Below are positions 62,379 through 64,000 of a stretch of 64,000 bases of DNA, in pieces (the stretch's first letter is position 1; each line of letters begins with the position of its first letter). The notes under the pieces are model-generated. The model searched no databases. It was not told the origin of the DNA and saw nothing but the letters and a program-made list of their open reading frames with translations. The stretch is from Pseudomonadota bacterium (GTDB lineage: Bacteria; Pseudomonadota; Alphaproteobacteria; Micropepsales; Micropepsaceae). The stretch lies in NCBI GenBank assembly GCA_018241025.1, contig JAFEEQ010000026.1:140735-204734 (forward strand), in the 5' to 3' direction. Position numbers and translations under genes: made by a program.

Positions 62379-63011
62379 TCAGGCGGTTTTCGGCCTGGAT
62401 CTGGCCATCGCGAGGTCCGCCACGGTCGCGATGAAGCCGCGCGGGTCGATCACCGGCGCCGTCGGCCTGAGGCCGAACCGGGAGTAAAACGGGCGGACCT
62501 CATCCGACAGGGCGTGAATATAGAGAGCCTCGGCTCCGATCGTCTGGCCGGCCTCCAGGCCGAGGCGCAACGCATCGGCCAGAAGCGCCGCGCCCAGCCC
62601 TGTGCCCTGATGGCGGCGATCGACGGCAATGCGCGGCAGCATCACGAGCGGAATCGGTGCCACCGCCGCATCGCGCGTCTGCCCGTCGGGATGCACGCAC
62701 AGGATGTGCGATCGGCGCAGATGGAAGAACCCCGCGATCCGCCCGTCGGACCGGGCAACGTAACTTCCGAATCCGTCGTCGCTCGGCGGACGCAGCACGT
62801 CGCGGCGAAGCGCGGCATCGAGTTCATCGACGCCGCAGGAAAAGTCCGTGCCATCGTCCTCGGCGGACATTCGGCTGCTCACGGAGCGCAGGGCCATCAG
62901 CGTGCGCAGGGCGCCATCGTCGCGACGTGGCGCAGCGATCAGCATCGAAAGAAGCGCGAGGCGCTTGCGATCGACCAACAGATTTCGCTGGCGGGTCTGG
63001 TCGTCGATCAT
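62379..63011 (-). CDS. GNAT acetyltransferase, TacT-like
   Basis: 210 aa from the ATG at 63011, 9 nt after GAGGAG; an internal ATG at 62870 would give 163 aa and is the better fit to family length. DFSCGVDELDAAL, GRIAGFFHLRRSHILC, LPRIAVDRRHQGTGLGAALL (acetyl-CoA loop R-R-x-x-G-x-G) and LYIHALSDEVRPFYSRFGLR. Resembles toxin acetyltransferases that modify charged tRNA, but no DUF1778 antitoxin gene is beside it, so a housekeeping role is equally possible. Confidence 0.8.
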   Translation of the reverse strand: MIDDQTRQRNLLVDRKRLALLSMLIAAPRRDDGALRTLMALRSVSSRMSAEDDGTDFSCGVDELDAALRRDVLRPPSDDGFGSYVARSDGRIAGFFHLRRSHILCVHPDGQTRDAAVAPIPLVMLPRIAVDRRHQGTGLGAALLADALRLGLEAGQTIGAEALYIHALSDEVRPFYSRFGLRPTAPVIDPRGFIATVADLAMARSRPKTA

Positions 63012-63171
63012 CGGTGCCGGCTCCTCTGCGCATCTTTACTATCGCGGCGAACCGCCTGTGTCGTCGAGGTGACACCGTGCGGCCTTCATACCCACCGGCG
63101 CAAAGTTCCTTGCTGGAGCAGGCTAGCGCCGATACGTTTCCGGCACTGGGGCGGTGATAGAGGTTTCGACA

Positions 63172-63324
63172 GTGAGCGTAGATTTGGCCGACAAAAACGA
63201 CGAGCAGATTGAAAACACTTTGGCAAAGACACCCTGGACGCGGCCGGAATTGCGCACCATCGGCGCCGACTCGGCCGAGGCTGGAATTCATTTGGGCGGC
63301 GTCGACAAGGGCAAATATTCCTGA
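63172..63324 (+). CDS. 50-residue RiPP-precursor-like peptide
   Basis: GTG start with GAGG 8 nt upstream. MSVDLADKNDEQIENTLAKT, PWTRPELRTIGADSAEAGIH, LGGVDKGKYS. The W-x-x-P-x-L/V-x-x-I/L-x-A-x-S-A-E pattern with a Gly/Asp-rich tail recalls small precursor-like peptides of Sphingomonads and Caulobacters. No maturation enzyme lies within this window. Function unknown. Confidence 0.45.
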   Translation: MSVDLADKNDEQIENTLAKTPWTRPELRTIGADSAEAGIHLGGVDKGKYS

Positions 63325-63382
63325 CGACTCTGTCGCCGCCGATGGGACGCTCTTTTGCGATATGCCGAGGCGGGCGCCACGC

Positions 63383-64000
63383 CTAGCTCTTGTCCTGCCG
63401 ACCCGGCCCGCGGCTCTGGTCGGGACTGTCGGCAAGCGCGGAAAGAAGTGAGACCAGGGCTATTGCCGCGCGGCTTTCGCCGCGCGCGCGATGCTTCAGC
63501 ATCTCGAACCGCCGTGCGGCCAAGGCAAACTGCAGCTTGACGACCAGACCGGCCGCGAGATGGGGAGCGGCGGCAAGTTCCGACACCGCTGTGAGCAGGT
63601 TGCTCTTCGCGGACGCAGCCAGTGCCGCTTCGTTGGATGGCAAGGTCATCGCGATGCCGAGCGTCGTGCAATCGATACCCGCCTTGCGCATCGCATTCTC
63701 GAAATGCGCGCGTGTGCCCGAACCTTCTTCGCGCAACACCCATTGCGCCATCGCAAGATCCTCCGCGCGAATCCGCTTTCGCGACAATGGGTGGTCCGGG
63801 GCCGCAAAGATCGCAATCCGATCTTCCGAAACCGTCTTCTTGCTCAGGAGGTCATTGTCGACCTCTCCCTCGACGAAGCCCAGCTCGGCCTGACCGTCGA
63901 TGACCGCCTGTGCCGTCTGCACGGTATTGCCGCCCAGAATGTTCAGACGAATGGCGGGATGGGCGTGGGCAAAGCGCGCCAGCCGTTCCGGCAGCCAGTA
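63383..64000 (-). CDS. LysR family regulator, effector-binding part
   Basis: Partial; enters from the right edge and ends at 63383. 205 codons visible, all in the LysR substrate-binding fold: FAHAHPAIRLNILGGNTVQT, DGQAELGFVEGEVDNDLLSK, IAIFAAPDHPLSRKRI, WVLREEGSGTRAHFE. This pattern (nitrogen/sulfur or CbbR-like, REEGSGTR) is common; target genes lie outside the window. Confidence 0.88.
   Translation of the reverse strand, partial: YWLPERLARFAHAHPAIRLNILGGNTVQTAQAVIDGQAELGFVEGEVDNDLLSKKTVSEDRIAIFAAPDHPLSRKRIRAEDLAMAQWVLREEGSGTRAHFENAMRKAGIDCTTLGIAMTLPSNEAALAASAKSNLLTAVSELAAAPHLAAGLVVKLQFALAARRFEMLKHRARGESRAAIALVSLLSALADSPDQSRGPGRQDKS

Noticed and set aside
63172..63324. Lasso-peptide precursor call for the 50-residue ORF
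   Set aside because: A Thr sits two before a Gly, but the acidic ring residue would fall at position 6 rather than 7-9 and no maturation genes are visible; kept only as RiPP-like.

Overview
The window is GC-rich chromosomal DNA of an alphaproteobacterium. Support comes from the purC-purS-purQ-purL cluster with separate PurS/PurQ/PurL, bolA with grxD, the F1-ATPase zeta-type inhibitor family (DUF1476), COQ9, the DUF1013/TrcR regulator, a DUF465 pair around ubiX, and GTG/TTG starts with overlapping stop/start codons. I cannot name the genus; a Rhizomicrobium/Micropepsales- or Caulobacterales-like organism would fit.

Layout: 0-12.07 kb is core chromosome: a PQQ dehydrogenase N-terminus, a LytTR regulator, an ATPase inhibitor homologue, the purine cluster with a DUF2059 gene embedded in it, bolA, rsm22, grxD, a nitroreductase-like enzyme, a GST and rpsD. 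About 12.11-38.15 kb is an integrated mobilizable island (about 26 kb). 38.2-64 kb is core chromosome again: a Rieske protein with a cysteine-rich regulator, an ABC exporter, rpsU, def, COQ9, asd, purE-purK, GGDEF, ubiX, an acyl-CoA ligase, MFS carriers, DUF1013, a GNAT enzyme and a partial LysR regulator.

The island is the main find. It sits in the anticodon loop of a tRNA-Leu(UAA) gene. The 5' half of the gene (12078-12116) and the 3' half (38155-38204) lie 26 kb apart, their acceptor strands pair perfectly, and both junctions share only the 10-bp core GGACTTAAAA. Neither junction rebuilds the tRNA, so the gene is broken while the island is in place. Just inside the left end the island carries a complete second tRNA-Leu(UAA) (13531-13849) interrupted by a 231-nt group I intron placed after U34, the position of the cyanobacterial/plastid tRNA-Leu(UAA) intron. 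Once spliced it would replace the tRNA the island destroyed. Unspliced as DNA, it lacks the contiguous attachment core and so should not itself be a target. This looks like a self-complementing integration strategy.

Other island modules: a tyrosine integrase with TAGCACA arm-type repeats at both ends; a PHP-plus-SMC-like ATPase of the TrlF/Ppl type (probable anti-phage defence); two tiny membrane peptides; DUF3768 and other plasmid/ICE accessory genes; a second short tyrosine recombinase with a pair of inverted 25-bp sites beside it; a three-gene membrane operon; a TraG/VirD4-like coupling ATPase; a MobA/MobL relaxase with an oriT-like sequence; and a Fic protein behind a repeated operator-like array. 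No mating-pore genes are present, so it is an integrative mobilizable element rather than a self-transmissible ICE. A nested cassette of about 8.9 kb, bracketed by an 88-bp direct repeat, carries nitric-oxide defence (NsrR, group III truncated globin, 7Fe ferredoxin, quinol NO reductase, NnrS) plus DUF488, a ClC antiporter and a MarR regulator.
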